The notes under the pieces: model-generated
Told to the model about the DNA's origin: nothing
Databases searched by the model: none
What the model saw: only the letters and a program-made list of their open reading frames with translations
Program-made: the position numbers and the translations under genes
DNA from: Photobacterium sanguinicancri
GTDB lineage: Bacteria; Pseudomonadota; Gammaproteobacteria; Enterobacterales; Vibrionaceae
Reading direction: 5' to 3'
DNA: 64,000 nucleotides
Assembly (NCBI RefSeq): GCF_024346675.1
Contig: NZ_AP024850.1
Location: forward strand, 496,001-560,000
Shown: one piece after another, positions 52,421 to 61,679 of the stretch
How the letters are laid out: each line of letters starts with the position of its first letter
How positions within the stretch are numbered: the first letter of the stretch is position 1

Positions 52421-52634
52421 AGAATCCTGCTTTTTATTGCGGCTTTTCGCAACATAACATTTCCAGTTACTGCCACCGTTGTTTTACAATAGCCCCCAAA
52501 AAATTTATCTTAGAGCGATTCGAGCCCTCACGATTACGTGGTTTGCAGCAAACAGCAAAGCTACATATTGTTAAGGGAATCACTCTACGTGATTATTCTG
52601 TCATCAATACAAAGCATTTATTCAGGATTTGCCA

Positions 52635-55256
52635 ATGTACATGAGCACTGATGAGATTCGCCGTGCGTTTCTTGCGTTTTTTGAGAGCAAGGGCCACCAA
52701 ATTGTGGAAAGCTCTTCGCTTGTACCAGCGAACGACCCAACGTTGTTGTTCACTAATGCAGGTATGAACCAATTTAAAGACACTTTTCTAGGTCTTGAAA
52801 AGCGTAACTACACACGAGCGACAACTGCTCAGCGCTGTGTACGTGCGGGTGGTAAACACAATGACCTTGAGAATGTTGGCTTTACAGCACGTCACCATAC
52901 GTTTTTTGAAATGCTGGGTAACTTCAGCTTCGGTGATTACTTCAAGCAAGATGCGATTAAATACGCATGGGAATTTCTAACGGTTACGTTGAAATTGCCA
53001 GAAGAACGCCTGCTGGTAACCATTTACGAAACCGATGACGAAGCTTTCGACATCTGGAATAAAGAAATGGGCATTCCAGCTGATCGCATCGTTCGCATTG
53101 GTGATAATAAAGGCGCACCGTACGCGTCAGATAACTTCTGGCAGATGGGTGACACAGGTCCTTGCGGTCCTTGTACTGAAATTTTCTACGATCACGGTGA
53201 GCACATTTGGGGTGGCCGCCCTGGTACGCCTGAAGAAGATGGCGACCGTTTCATCGAGATTTGGAACAACGTATTCATGCAATTCAACCGTCAAGCTGAC
53301 GGTACAATGGAACCGCTGCCTAAGCCTTCTGTTGATACAGGCATGGGTATCGAGCGTATTGCTGCAATCATGCAGGGCGTTCACTCAAACTACGAAATCG
53401 ATATTTTCCAAACGCTAATTAAAGAGTCTGCGAAAGTTATCGGTCACGATGACCTGTCTAACCAATCACTGCGCGTTGTGGCTGACCACATTCGTTCGTG
53501 TGCATTCCTGATCGTTGATGGCGTTATGCCTTCAAACGAAGGCCGTGGTTACGTACTTCGTCGTATTATTCGTCGTGCTGTTCGTCACGGTAACAAGCTT
53601 GGTGCACAAGGTGCATTCTTCTACAAACTTGTAGGTCCTTTAGCTGAAATCATGGGCACAGCCGGTGAAGAGTTGAAGAAACAGCAAGCGATCGTAGAAA
53701 AAGTACTGAAAATTGAAGAAGACAACTTTGGTCGTACACTGGATCGTGGTCTAGCTATTCTAAATGAAGCGCTAGAAAGCCTAGATGGCAAAGTTTTAGA
53801 TGGCGAAACAGTATTTAAACTTTACGATACTTACGGTTTCCCTGCTGACTTAACCAACGATGTAGCGCGTGAGCGTGGCTTCTCTATCGATGAAGATGGC
53901 TTCAATGAAGCAATGGAAGCGCAGCGTCAACGAGCACGTGAAGCGGGTTCATTCGGTGTTGATTACAACAACGCGATCAAAATTGACGCATCAACAGAAT
54001 TCTGTGGCTACACGGCAACACAAGGCGAAGGCCAAGTTGTTGCGCTTTACTGTAATGGTGAAGCTGTAGATAGCGTTAATGCTGGCGAAGAAGCACTTAT
54101 CGTACTTGATAATACGCCTTTCTATGCTGAATCGGGTGGCCAAAGCGGCGACGCTGGTGTGATCAGTGCTGCTGGCGTTAAGTTTGACGTTGCAGATACT
54201 CAGAAATTCAGCGATGCTATCGGCCATTCTGGCGTAGTGGCTGAAGGCGCTATCAAGATTGGCGATAAAGTAGTCGCAAACGTTGATACTGCTCGTCGTC
54301 AAGCGATTAGCTTAAACCACTCAGCAACACACTTACTGCATGCTGCGCTGCGTAACCTACTAGGTGAGCACGTTGCACAGAAAGGTTCTTTGGTTAAAGC
54401 TGACTCACTACGTTTTGACTTCTCTCACCTTGAAGGTGTGAAAGCGGAAGAACTTCGTGAAGTAGAGCGTGTTGTGAACGAGCAAATTCGTTTAAACAAC
54501 ACCATCGAAACGAATGTGATGGACATTGAATCGGCGAAAGAAAAAGGTGCGATGGCACTGTTCGGCGAGAAATATGACGATGAAGTTCGTGTACTAAGCA
54601 TGGGTGACTTCTCTACAGAGCTTTGTGGTGGTATCCACGCTGCAAATACGGGTGACATTGGTCTATTTAAGATTGTGTCTGAAGGTGGTATCGCTGCCGG
54701 TATTCGACGTATTGAAGCGGTAACAGGTGCTGGCGCAATTGCAGCGTTACATGCACAAGAAGCACTACTGTCTGAAACTGCGAGCTTAGTTAAATCTGAT
54801 GCGGCTTCAGTAGCAAGCAAAGTGGGTGCACTGGTTGCTCATAGCAAGCAGCTAGAGAAAGAAATTCAGCAACTGAAAGATAAGTTAGCTGCACAAGAAG
54901 GTGCAGACCTTATTAGTCAGGCGCAAGAAATTAACGGCGTTAAAGTGTTAATTTCTCAACTAGATGGAGCGGATAACAAAGCTCTACGCGGTATGGTTGA
55001 CGAACTGAAAAACCAACTGGGTAGTGGTGTTGTTGTTCTTGGTAATGTAAGCGATGGCAAGGTAGGCCTTATTGCTGGCGTAACCAAAGATCTTATCGGC
55101 AAGGTAAAAGCAGGCGAGCTAGTTAACTTAGTAGCGCAGCAAGTTGGCGGTAAGGGCGGTGGTCGTCCTGATATGGCACAAGCAGGCGGTACTGATGCAG
55201 CGGCATTGCCAGCAGCATTAGAATCTGTAACGCCTTGGTTAGCTGAAAAACTGTAA
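52635..55256 (+). CDS. alaS: Alanine-tRNA ligase
   Basis: An 873-aa synthetase charging tRNA-Ala. The catalytic domain has [17 protein letters not shown] and [18 protein letters not shown]. The editing domain has the HxxxH in NHSATHLLH (near residue 560) and [15 protein letters not shown]-terminal DHHA1-type domain with [15 protein letters not shown] ends the protein. The ATG at 52635 ([12 protein letters not shown]) follows AGGA at good spacing. 52641 is also possible. Confidence 0.98.
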   Translation: MYMSTDEIRRAFLAFFESKGHQIVESSSLVPANDPTLLFTNAGMNQFKDTFLGLEKRNYTRATTAQRCVRAGGKHNDLENVGFTARHHTFFEMLGNFSFGDYFKQDAIKYAWEFLTVTLKLPEERLLVTIYETDDEAFDIWNKEMGIPADRIVRIGDNKGAPYASDNFWQMGDTGPCGPCTEIFYDHGEHIWGGRPGTPEEDGDRFIEIWNNVFMQFNRQADGTMEPLPKPSVDTGMGIERIAAIMQGVHSNYEIDIFQTLIKESAKVIGHDDLSNQSLRVVADHIRSCAFLIVDGVMPSNEGRGYVLRRIIRRAVRHGNKLGAQGAFFYKLVGPLAEIMGTAGEELKKQQAIVEKVLKIEEDNFGRTLDRGLAILNEALESLDGKVLDGETVFKLYDTYGFPADLTNDVARERGFSIDEDGFNEAMEAQRQRAREAGSFGVDYNNAIKIDASTEFCGYTATQGEGQVVALYCNGEAVDSVNAGEEALIVLDNTPFYAESGGQSGDAGVISAAGVKFDVADTQKFSDAIGHSGVVAEGAIKIGDKVVANVDTARRQAISLNHSATHLLHAALRNLLGEHVAQKGSLVKADSLRFDFSHLEGVKAEELREVERVVNEQIRLNNTIETNVMDIESAKEKGAMALFGEKYDDEVRVLSMGDFSTELCGGIHAANTGDIGLFKIVSEGGIAAGIRRIEAVTGAGAIAALHAQEALLSETASLVKSDAASVASKVGALVAHSKQLEKEIQQLKDKLAAQEGADLISQAQEINGVKVLISQLDGADNKALRGMVDELKNQLGSGVVVLGNVSDGKVGLIAGVTKDLIGKVKAGELVNLVAQQVGGKGGGRPDMAQAGGTDAAALPAALESVTPWLAEKL

Positions 55257-55271
55257 AACTGGAGAGGTGAA

Positions 55272-56450
55272 GTGGCACTATTGGTGCAGAAATTTGGTGG
55301 TACTTCGGTCGGTAGTATCGAACGTATTGAAGCGGTGGCTGAGCGCGTGATTCAAACGCGCCAGCTTGGTCATAAAGTAGTTGTTGTTCTATCAGCAATG
55401 TCAGGTGAAACGAATCGCCTGCTGGGCTTAGCAAAGCAAATTGATGAGGTGCCAACACCTCGTGAGTTAGATGTGTTGCTAACAGCTGGAGAGCAAGTCT
55501 CTATAGCGCTATTGGCGATGGCCATTAATAAACGAGGCTTCAATGCTGTTTCGATGACAGCAGATCAAGTCACTATTCGAACGGATAATGCATTTAATAA
55601 TGCCAATATCATATCGATAGATACAGACAGACTGGAAAGCCAGCTTGAGCAAGGTAAAATTGTGATTGTGGCTGGCTTTCAGGGGCGTGATAGCGATAAC
55701 AATATTACGACTCTCGGTCGCGGTGGCTCTGACACCACGGCGGTTGCAGTGGCGGGTGCGTTGAAGGCTGACGAGTGTCAGATCTTTACGGATGTGGACG
55801 GGGTGTACACTACCGACCCCCGTATTGTGCCTTCAGCGGCTCGTTTACCAGAGATTCATTTTGACCACATGCAAACAATGGCTGCATGTGGTGCGAAAGT
55901 GCTACAATTACAGTCAGTTGAATATGCGCGTATGCATAAAGTACCCTTGAGAGTACTTTCTTCATTTGAAGAAGGTGAGGGTACGCTAGTTAACTTTGAA
56001 ACGCAGCACTCACCAGTGATGGTTGGGATTGCGTTACAGCGTCAACAAGCTCTAATTCATATTGATGTGCCACTGGCTGAATTACAGCAACAGGTTGATC
56101 TGTTTGGTTTACAGGTTTGGGCTGTTACAAATACAGCACAGAGTGCACAAATTGTTGTCGCTAATGATGATTTAGCACGGCTACGGCTAGTGTTTGATAA
56201 TAAAATGCGCCATATTAGTGATGTATCGACCCTGTCAATGGTTGGTGATAATGTTGTAACGGTTGCAGAAGCTGTTGTCACAACGTTAAGCAACACGAAT
56301 ATTCAGGTGCATCATAACAAGCAAATGACTGATTGCGTTTCGTTGCTAATCAATGAAGCTGACCATCAAACCGCGGTTGAAGTAATTCATCGTCAGTTTG
56401 TTGTGAATCAGGAACTTTTGGGCAATCCATCACTTCTAGCGGTTTCTTGA
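55272..56450 (+). CDS. lysC: Aspartate kinase
   Basis: A 392-aa monofunctional aspartokinase that phosphorylates aspartate at the entry to lysine, methionine and threonine synthesis. The N-terminal LLVQKFGGTSVGSIERI is the kinase signature. LGRGGSDTTAVA and the FTDVDGVYTTDPRIV segment follow. Two ACT domains form the C-terminus. The start is GTG, preceded by GGAGAGG. It lies 15 bp after alaS and 83 bp before csrA, a conserved Vibrionaceae order. Shorter than E. coli LysC (about 449 aa), as expected for the alpha-type enzyme of vibrios. Confidence 0.92.
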   Translation: MALLVQKFGGTSVGSIERIEAVAERVIQTRQLGHKVVVVLSAMSGETNRLLGLAKQIDEVPTPRELDVLLTAGEQVSIALLAMAINKRGFNAVSMTADQVTIRTDNAFNNANIISIDTDRLESQLEQGKIVIVAGFQGRDSDNNITTLGRGGSDTTAVAVAGALKADECQIFTDVDGVYTTDPRIVPSAARLPEIHFDHMQTMAACGAKVLQLQSVEYARMHKVPLRVLSSFEEGEGTLVNFETQHSPVMVGIALQRQQALIHIDVPLAELQQQVDLFGLQVWAVTNTAQSAQIVVANDDLARLRLVFDNKMRHISDVSTLSMVGDNVVTVAEAVVTTLSNTNIQVHHNKQMTDCVSLLINEADHQTAVEVIHRQFVVNQELLGNPSLLAVS

Positions 56451-56533
56451 GTGGGAACTATTTACGAAGTCGTAAAAATTGTTGGATAATGCTCGTTAAT
56501 ATTTATAGAAGAGATTACTCAAGGAGCACATGA

Positions 56534-56731
56534 ATGCTAATTCTGACTCGTCGCGTAGGTGAGACGTTAATGATTGGTGACGAAGTAACTGTCACTGTAC
56601 TGGGTGTTAAAGGCAACCAAGTTCGCATCGGCGTTAATGCACCGAAAGAAGTTTCTGTACACCGTGAAGAGATTTACATGCGAATCCAAGCGGAAAAAGA
56701 AGCTGGAACACCAAATTCTGGTAACTTCTAA
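56534..56731 (+). CDS. csrA: Carbon storage regulator CsrA
   Basis: A 65-aa homodimeric RNA-binding protein that controls translation and stability of many mRNAs. The sequence [18 protein letters not shown] is the invariant N-terminus, with the RNA-binding Arg and the conserved Arg44 region (V-S-V-H-R-E-E-I). AAGGAGCAC precedes the ATG. CsrA is antagonised by CsrB/C RNAs under BarA control, and barA lies in this window. Confidence 0.98.
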   Translation: MLILTRRVGETLMIGDEVTVTVLGVKGNQVRIGVNAPKEVSVHREEIYMRIQAEKEAGTPNSGNF

Positions 56732-56738
56732 TTAGAAG

Positions 56739-56769
56739 AAGGTCGGCCTTTTTATTGCTGGCCTTTTTT
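56739..56769 (+). terminator. Terminator after csrA
   Basis: AAGGTCGGC pairs with GCTGGCCTT over 9 bp, including two G-U pairs, and is followed by TTTTG. Confidence 0.75.
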
Positions 56770-56918
56770 GTATCTGGCGGAAAAGTTTTCCTCCATCATT
56801 TTACTGCTAAATCAGACATAAATTAGTTAGATACCTCACAACAATGCCCGATTAATTACCTTCTTGGTTACTTACTGTGCATGCGTGAGTTTGTGGGCCA
56901 TTTTTATCAATAAAGTGT

Positions 56919-56955
56919 TTGACTTATTTTTGGCTGGCAGTAATATGAGCCCCCG
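56919..56955 (+). promoter_or_regulatory. Promoter of the tRNA array
   Basis: TTGACT (56919-56924), a 16-bp spacer and TAATAT (56941-56946) form a good sigma-70 promoter. The discriminator after the -10 is GAGCCCCCGC, which is G/C-rich as in stable-RNA promoters inhibited by ppGpp. The first tRNA starts at 56962. Confidence 0.75.
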
Positions 56956-56961
56956 CAACAC

Positions 56962-57053
56962 GGTGAGGTGGCCGAGAGGCTGAAGGCGCTCCCCTGCTAA
57001 GGGAGTATACGGTTTATCCCGTATCGAGGGTTCGAATCCCTCCTTCACCGCCA
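56962..57053 (+). tRNA. tRNA-Ser (GCT), copy 1
   Basis: A 92-nt class II tRNA with a long variable arm. The anticodon loop gives GCT, and the CCA end is encoded. It reads AGC and AGT codons. It is the first gene of the array. Confidence 0.95.
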
Positions 57054-57091
57054 TTATCTTTTTAATGGGGTTGCAGCAAAGAAATGACGGA

Positions 57092-57168
57092 GCGCGCGTA
57101 GCTCAGCTGGATAGAGTACCTGGCTACGAACCAGGCGGTCGGAGGTTCGAATCCTCCCGCGCGCACCA
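57092..57168 (+). tRNA. tRNA-Arg (ACG), copy 1
   Basis: A 77-nt tRNA with GCGCGCG/CGCGCGC acceptor stem, anticodon ACG (A34 deaminated to inosine by TadA in bacteria) and encoded CCA. It reads CGT, CGC and CGA codons. All 12 copies in the window look identical. Confidence 0.96.
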
Positions 57169-57192
57169 TTCTTTCTTTTATGAATTTAAACG

Positions 57193-57224
57193 ACAATGAA
57201 ATGTGTTTAGCTACTTTTCATTGT
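57193..57224 (+). repeat. Hairpin in the spacer between tRNA-Arg copies 1 and 2
   Basis: ACAATGAAA (57193-57201) pairs with TTTCATTGT (57216-57224). No T tail, so it is more likely a processing element than a terminator. Confidence 0.5.
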
Positions 57225-57240
57225 GGTAAAACAAATTAGT

Positions 57241-57317
57241 GCGCGCGTAGCTCAGCTGGATAGAGTACCTGGCTACGAACCAGGCGGTCGGAGGTTCGAA
57301 TCCTCCCGCGCGCACCA
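57241..57317 (+). tRNA. tRNA-Arg (ACG), copy 2
   Basis: A 77-nt identical copy. It is 12 nt before tRNA-Ser copy 2 and begins the first duplicated Arg-Ser-Arg block. Confidence 0.96.
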
Positions 57318-57329
57318 TCGAATTTGTGT

Positions 57330-57421
57330 GGTGAGGTGGCCGAGAGGCTGAAGGCGCTCCCCTGCTAAGGGAGTATACGGTTTATCCCGTATCGAGGGTT
57401 CGAATCCCTCCTTCACCGCCA
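57330..57421 (+). tRNA. tRNA-Ser (GCT), copy 2
   Basis: A 92-nt copy, apparently identical to copy 1, with the long variable arm and CCA end. Confidence 0.95.
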
Positions 57422-57506
57422 TTCTTTTGCTATTCGCTAAATATGATGTATTTAGAGTTTAGCCTGTTATCTCTTATAGCGAGAAGATAACAAAGCAACA
57501 CCCGGA

Positions 57507-57583
57507 GCGCGCGTAGCTCAGCTGGATAGAGTACCTGGCTACGAACCAGGCGGTCGGAGGTTCGAATCCTCCCGCGCGCACCA
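57507..57583 (+). tRNA. tRNA-Arg (ACG), copy 3
   Basis: A 77-nt identical copy. The preceding spacer has the hairpin GTTATCT/AGATAAC (57466-57491). Confidence 0.96.
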
Positions 57584-57639
57584 TTATTTACAAACAGTGA
57601 TAACCTCAATGTTATTATTGTCGTAACACAGAATTAAGT

Positions 57640-57716
57640 GCGCGCGTAGCTCAGCTGGATAGAGTACCTGGCTACGAACCAGGCGGTCGGAGGTTCGAAT
57701 CCTCCCGCGCGCACCA
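57640..57716 (+). tRNA. tRNA-Arg (ACG), copy 4
   Basis: A 77-nt identical copy. The 56-nt spacer before it is a diverged version of the repeat spacer found later. Confidence 0.96.
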
Positions 57717-57727
57717 TGAATTTGTGT

Positions 57728-57819
57728 GGTGAGGTGGCCGAGAGGCTGAAGGCGCTCCCCTGCTAAGGGAGTATACGGTTTATCCCGTATCGAGGGTTCG
57801 AATCCCTCCTTCACCGCCA
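57728..57819 (+). tRNA. tRNA-Ser (GCT), copy 3
   Basis: A 92-nt copy, 11 nt after tRNA-Arg copy 4. It belongs to the second duplicated Arg-Ser-Arg block. Confidence 0.95.
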
Positions 57820-57898
57820 TTCTTTTACTATTCGCTAAATTATTTAGAGTTTAGTCTGTTATCTCTTATAGCGAGAAGATAACAACGCAACAACCGGA

Positions 57899-57975
57899 GC
57901 GCGCGTAGCTCAGCTGGATAGAGTACCTGGCTACGAACCAGGCGGTCGGAGGTTCGAATCCTCCCGCGCGCACCA
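57899..57975 (+). tRNA. tRNA-Arg (ACG), copy 5
   Basis: A 77-nt identical copy that starts the regular 127-bp tandem repeat. Confidence 0.96.
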
Positions 57976-58025
57976 TATTTACAAGCAGTGATAACCTCAA
58001 TGTTATCGTTGTAGCAACAAACAGT

Positions 58026-58102
58026 GCGCGCGTAGCTCAGCTGGATAGAGTACCTGGCTACGAACCAGGCGGTCGGAGGTTCGAATCCTCCCGCGCGCAC
58101 CA
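58026..58102 (+). tRNA. tRNA-Arg (ACG), copy 6
   Basis: A 77-nt identical copy within the 127-bp tandem array. Confidence 0.96.
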
Positions 58103-58152
58103 TATTTACAAGCAGTGATAGCCTCAATGTTATCGTTGTAGCAACAAACAGT

Positions 58153-58229
58153 GCGCGCGTAGCTCAGCTGGATAGAGTACCTGGCTACGAACCAGGCGGT
58201 CGGAGGTTCGAATCCTCCCGCGCGCACCA
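58153..58229 (+). tRNA. tRNA-Arg (ACG), copy 7
   Basis: A 77-nt identical copy. Its upstream spacer carries the GATAGC variant of the hairpin. Confidence 0.96.
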
Positions 58230-58279
58230 TATTTACAAGCAGTGATAACCTCAATGTTATCGTTGTAGCAACAAACAGT

Positions 58280-58356
58280 GCGCGCGTAGCTCAGCTGGAT
58301 AGAGTACCTGGCTACGAACCAGGCGGTCGGAGGTTCGAATCCTCCCGCGCGCACCA
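58280..58356 (+). tRNA. tRNA-Arg (ACG), copy 8
   Basis: A 77-nt identical copy within the tandem array. Confidence 0.96.
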
Positions 58357-58406
58357 TATTTACAAGCAGTGATAACCTCAATGTTATCGTTGTAGCAACA
58401 AACAGT

Positions 58407-58483
58407 GCGCGCGTAGCTCAGCTGGATAGAGTACCTGGCTACGAACCAGGCGGTCGGAGGTTCGAATCCTCCCGCGCGCACCA
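58407..58483 (+). tRNA. tRNA-Arg (ACG), copy 9
   Basis: A 77-nt identical copy within the tandem array. Confidence 0.96.
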
Positions 58484-58533
58484 TATTTACAAGCAGTGAT
58501 AACCTCAATGTTATCGTTGTAGCAACAAACAGT

Positions 58534-58610
58534 GCGCGCGTAGCTCAGCTGGATAGAGTACCTGGCTACGAACCAGGCGGTCGGAGGTTCGAATCCTCCC
58601 GCGCGCACCA
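58534..58610 (+). tRNA. tRNA-Arg (ACG), copy 10
   Basis: A 77-nt identical copy within the tandem array. Confidence 0.96.
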
Positions 58611-58660
58611 TATTTACAAGCAGTGATAGCCTCAATGTTATCGTTGTAGCAACAAACAGT

Positions 58661-58737
58661 GCGCGCGTAGCTCAGCTGGATAGAGTACCTGGCTACGAAC
58701 CAGGCGGTCGGAGGTTCGAATCCTCCCGCGCGCACCA
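58661..58737 (+). tRNA. tRNA-Arg (ACG), copy 11
   Basis: A 77-nt identical copy. Its upstream spacer carries the GATAGC variant. Confidence 0.96.
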
Positions 58738-58788
58738 TTATTTACAAACAGTGATAACCTCAATGTTATCGTTGTAGCAACAAACAGT

Positions 58789-58865
58789 GCGCGCGTAGCT
58801 CAGCTGGATAGAGTACCTGGCTACGAACCAGGCGGTCGGAGGTTCGAATCCTCCCGCGCGCACCA
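58789..58865 (+). tRNA. tRNA-Arg (ACG), copy 12
   Basis: A 77-nt identical copy, last of the array. Its upstream spacer is 1 bp longer. A terminator follows. Confidence 0.96.
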
Positions 58866-58872
58866 TCATTTA

Positions 58873-58900
58873 AAAGCTCAGCTTCGGCTGGGCTTTTTTT
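58873..58900 (+). terminator. Terminator of the tRNA array
   Basis: AAGCTCAGC pairs with GCTGGGCTT around a TTCG tetraloop, followed by T7. Confidence 0.92.
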
Positions 58901-59590
58901 ATGCCTGTCATTCTCTGTTACCACTTCTGCTACTCATCGCGATTGCACAGCCACACCTACAATGCCTTTATTACTTCATTGTTGCGTTTATTGCAGTACG
59001 GCAATTTGTGCGCATGCTTGTTACGAGTGATAAATTGCGTGTTATCTCGCACTTTTATACATTTCTGCACTACGATAGTTACTTTTAACTAAATACGCAG
59101 AATCCGTTAATTACCCTCTAATGATGACATTAGTATCAATGCGTTACGGGTCATTTGATTTATAGATGAAAAGCATATCAGAGTGATGAATTCTGATATT
59201 TATTGTGGTTGAAAGGGGGATCACCAGCTTTTTGATTGGGCTTAGCTGGATCGAGGGGGGAATGAAAACTGTGAGATAACGCTTTGATCTATGATCGCTA
59301 TTGTCAGATCTTGGGTTTACAAGATTACCATTACGTTAACGTAAGCTTTTTGTGTTCCATTTTTATATCCTCATGATCTATAAAGTTTTAATTTTACATT
59401 CGGCATTTACCCTATTCGCTGATAGTGATTTATCTGGCAGAAATATGATTGTTTTTACGACTTATCGGCAACTGTGGGAAAATAAGAGTAGTTGACGTGT
59501 TTTTATTGCTTCTTTGTTAATCAATTTGACTTGTTTTTGTTTGTCATGATAATGCTTAATCGCCAGTCACAATAATGAAAGGAAGCAATA
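58901..59590. other. Non-coding region before oadGAB
   Basis: About 690 bp without a credible gene. A 63-codon open frame at its start has no ribosome-binding site or recognisable features. The region is AT-rich and should hold the oadGAB promoter. The only clear element seen is the palindrome at 59331-59344. Confidence 0.5.
59331..59344 (+). promoter_or_regulatory. Perfect 14-bp palindrome upstream of oadGAB
   Basis: TTACGTTAACGTAA is a perfect palindrome 247 bp before the oadG start. It resembles operators of MerR-family regulators of catabolic genes, but no regulator gene is nearby and the assignment is tentative. Confidence 0.4.
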
Positions 59591-59836
59591 ATGACTGATT
59601 TAGGTAGTGTGCTAATGGAAGCAGCAACCATCATGATCACCGGAATGGTCGTGGTTTTTGTGTTTTTAAGCATTCTTATTTTTTTAGTGCAGCTTTTGGC
59701 AAAGATTGCCCCTGCCGATCCTGAAGTGGTGAATACACCTGCTCAGATGGCGGTAAAAAGCTCGGATACGGTTCAGCCTGAAATTGTTGCTGCGATTGCA
59801 GCCGCGGTGAATCAGTATCGTCAGCGCCAAGCATGA
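59591..59836 (+). CDS. oadG: Oxaloacetate decarboxylase gamma subunit
   Basis: An 81-aa small subunit of the Na+-pumping decarboxylase. One N-terminal transmembrane helix (about 15-37, MIITGMVVVFVFLSILIFLVQL-like) is followed by a short polar tail. It holds OadA and OadB together and helps bind zinc. AAAGGAAGC precedes the ATG. It is first in oadG-oadA-oadB, the usual Vibrionaceae order. Confidence 0.93.
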   Translation: MTDLGSVLMEAATIMITGMVVVFVFLSILIFLVQLLAKIAPADPEVVNTPAQMAVKSSDTVQPEIVAAIAAAVNQYRQRQA

Positions 59837-59875
59837 TCTTTTTAGGACACGGTTTATTACAAGGAGTTTGCGAGC

Positions 59876-61669
59876 ATGTCTAAACCTTTAGCGATTACAG
59901 ACGTCGTATTACGCGACGCCCATCAATCTTTATTTGCCACGCGTCTTCGTTTAGAAGATATGTTACCGATTGCCGAACAGCTAGATAATGTTGGCTACTG
60001 GTCGTTAGAAACTTGGGGTGGTGCAACATTCGATGCTTGTATCCGTTACCTTGGAGAAGATCCGTGGGAGCGTTTGCGTGCGTTAAAGCAGGCAATGCCG
60101 AAAACCCCGATGCAAATGCTACTGCGTGGTCAGAATTTATTAGGCTACCGCCATTATGGTGATGACGTGGTTGAAAAGTTTGTTGAACGCGCTCACCACA
60201 ACGGTATGGATGTGTTTCGTATCTTTGATGCGATGAATGATGTCCGTAACTTTGAAAAAGCCGTTAAAGCAACAGTGGACGTTGGGGCGCATGCCCAAGG
60301 GACCATTTCTTATACTACTAGCCCTGTTCACACGATAGATACGTGGCTTGATCTTGCTAAGCGCCTTGAAGATCTCGGTTGTCACTCATTATGTATTAAA
60401 GACATGTCTGGGCTTTTAAAGCCTTATGAAGCGTATGAGCTCATTTCCCGTATTAAAGCATCGTGTGATGTGCCTTTGGCATTGCACTGCCATGCAACAA
60501 CTGGGCTTTCTACCGCGACAGCCGTTAAAGCGGTAGAAGCAGGGTTAGATATTTTAGATAGCTCTATTTCTTCAATGAGCCAAACATACGGCCACACGCC
60601 AACCGAAACGGTTATTGCGATGCTGGAAGGCACTGAGCGTGATACTAATTTGAACCTAGAGCAGCTAGAGCCGATTTCAGCTTACTTCCGTGAAGTCCGT
60701 AAAAAGTACGCCAAGTTCGAAGGTAGTTTGAAGGGAATTGATGCACGTATTCTATTGGCTCAAGTCCCCGGCGGTATGCTGACTAACATGGAAAGTCAGC
60801 TTAAAGAGCAAGGTGCAGCTGATCGTTTCGACGAGGTATTAGCAGAGATCCCGCGTGTCCGTAAGGATCTTGGTTTTATTCCATTGGTTACACCCACCTC
60901 ACAAATTGTTGGTACACAGGCGGTACTTAACGTACTAACTGGTGAGCGTTATAAGAGCATCACAAAAGAAACCGCGGGCATATTAAAGGGCGAATACGGA
61001 ACAGCACCTGCACCCGTGAATGCGGAGCTACAGGCACAAGTGTTAGGTGGTGCCAAACCGATCACCTGCCGTCCGGCAGATCTGATTGATGATGAGCTAG
61101 CAGCACTGACGACAGACCTTATAACGAAAGCGAAAGCTGAAAAGATCACGTTAGCTGATCAAGAAGTTGACGATGTACTGACCTATGCTTTGTTTCCACA
61201 AGTTGGCCTTAACTTCCTTAAAAATCGCAATAACCCTGCAGCCTTTGAACCTGCGCCGCAAGCTGAATCTACCGTGCCTGTTACTACTAATGAGCATGTG
61301 ACAGCCCCTATGGCCGCAACGGGAGGCATAGAAGCTTATAGCGTTAAAGTGAACGGTCAGGTTTATGATGTGGAAGTTGGCCCGAGTGGTGAACTGACGT
61401 CTGTGGTATCAGCAACAACCGCCACCAGTGCTCCCGCAGCGCCAGCGGTGAGTGAGGCTGAGTCAATTGCAGCACCATTGGCTGGGAATATTTTCAAAAT
61501 TAATGTACAGCCGGGTCATCAAGTGTCAGAAGGTGATGTATTGGTAATACTGGAAGCAATGAAGATGGAAACCGAGGTGCGTGCTGCCCGTAGTGGGGTA
61601 ATTCAAGCGTTGCATGTGAAAGAGGGTGACTCGGTATCGGTAGGCTCTCCGATTTTGAGCTTAGCGTAA
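59876..61669 (+). CDS. oadA: Oxaloacetate decarboxylase alpha subunit
   Basis: A 597-aa biotin enzyme that transfers CO2 from oxaloacetate to biotin. The carboxyltransferase domain starts with [19 protein letters not shown]. An Ala/Pro/Thr-rich linker (about 460-530) leads to the biotinyl domain with [14 protein letters not shown], whose lysine near residue 562 carries biotin. Carboxybiotin is then decarboxylated by OadB, which drives sodium export. Confidence 0.96.
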   Translation: MSKPLAITDVVLRDAHQSLFATRLRLEDMLPIAEQLDNVGYWSLETWGGATFDACIRYLGEDPWERLRALKQAMPKTPMQMLLRGQNLLGYRHYGDDVVEKFVERAHHNGMDVFRIFDAMNDVRNFEKAVKATVDVGAHAQGTISYTTSPVHTIDTWLDLAKRLEDLGCHSLCIKDMSGLLKPYEAYELISRIKASCDVPLALHCHATTGLSTATAVKAVEAGLDILDSSISSMSQTYGHTPTETVIAMLEGTERDTNLNLEQLEPISAYFREVRKKYAKFEGSLKGIDARILLAQVPGGMLTNMESQLKEQGAADRFDEVLAEIPRVRKDLGFIPLVTPTSQIVGTQAVLNVLTGERYKSITKETAGILKGEYGTAPAPVNAELQAQVLGGAKPITCRPADLIDDELAALTTDLITKAKAEKITLADQEVDDVLTYALFPQVGLNFLKNRNNPAAFEPAPQAESTVPVTTNEHVTAPMAATGGIEAYSVKVNGQVYDVEVGPSGELTSVVSATTATSAPAAPAVSEAESIAAPLAGNIFKINVQPGHQVSEGDVLVILEAMKMETEVRAARSGVIQALHVKEGDSVSVGSPILSLA

Positions 61670-61679
61670 GAGGTATACC

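Larger units (their letters stand above)
57899..58865 (+). repeat. Tandem array of 127-bp tRNA-Arg units
   Basis: Eight tRNA-Arg genes recur with starts 127 bp apart (the last 128 bp). Each unit is the 77-bp tRNA plus a near-identical 50-bp spacer. The spacers contain GATAAC-CTCAAT-GTTATC (two have GATAGC) and GTTG-TAG-CAAC hairpins. Confidence 0.95.

Noticed and set aside
52436..52620. Several small inverted repeats in the recX-alaS gap
   Set aside because: The stems are only 4-5 bp and do not form a coherent structure. They are within chance expectation.
56872..58738. Minus-strand open frames of 60-95 codons with repeats such as GARGRIRTSDRLVRSQ
   Set aside because: They are antisense readings of the tRNA-Arg and tRNA-Ser genes, a well-known source of false proteins in databases. 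The repetition is explained by the tRNA array.
57899..58865. Regular 127-bp periodicity suggesting a CRISPR array or other repeat system
   Set aside because: The repeat is a 77-bp tRNA gene with near-identical spacers. CRISPR would have short repeats with unique spacers, and no cas genes are present.
58901..59092. A 63-codon frame after the tRNA array
   Set aside because: It starts inside or next to the array terminator, lacks a ribosome-binding site, and its sequence is low-complexity in character.
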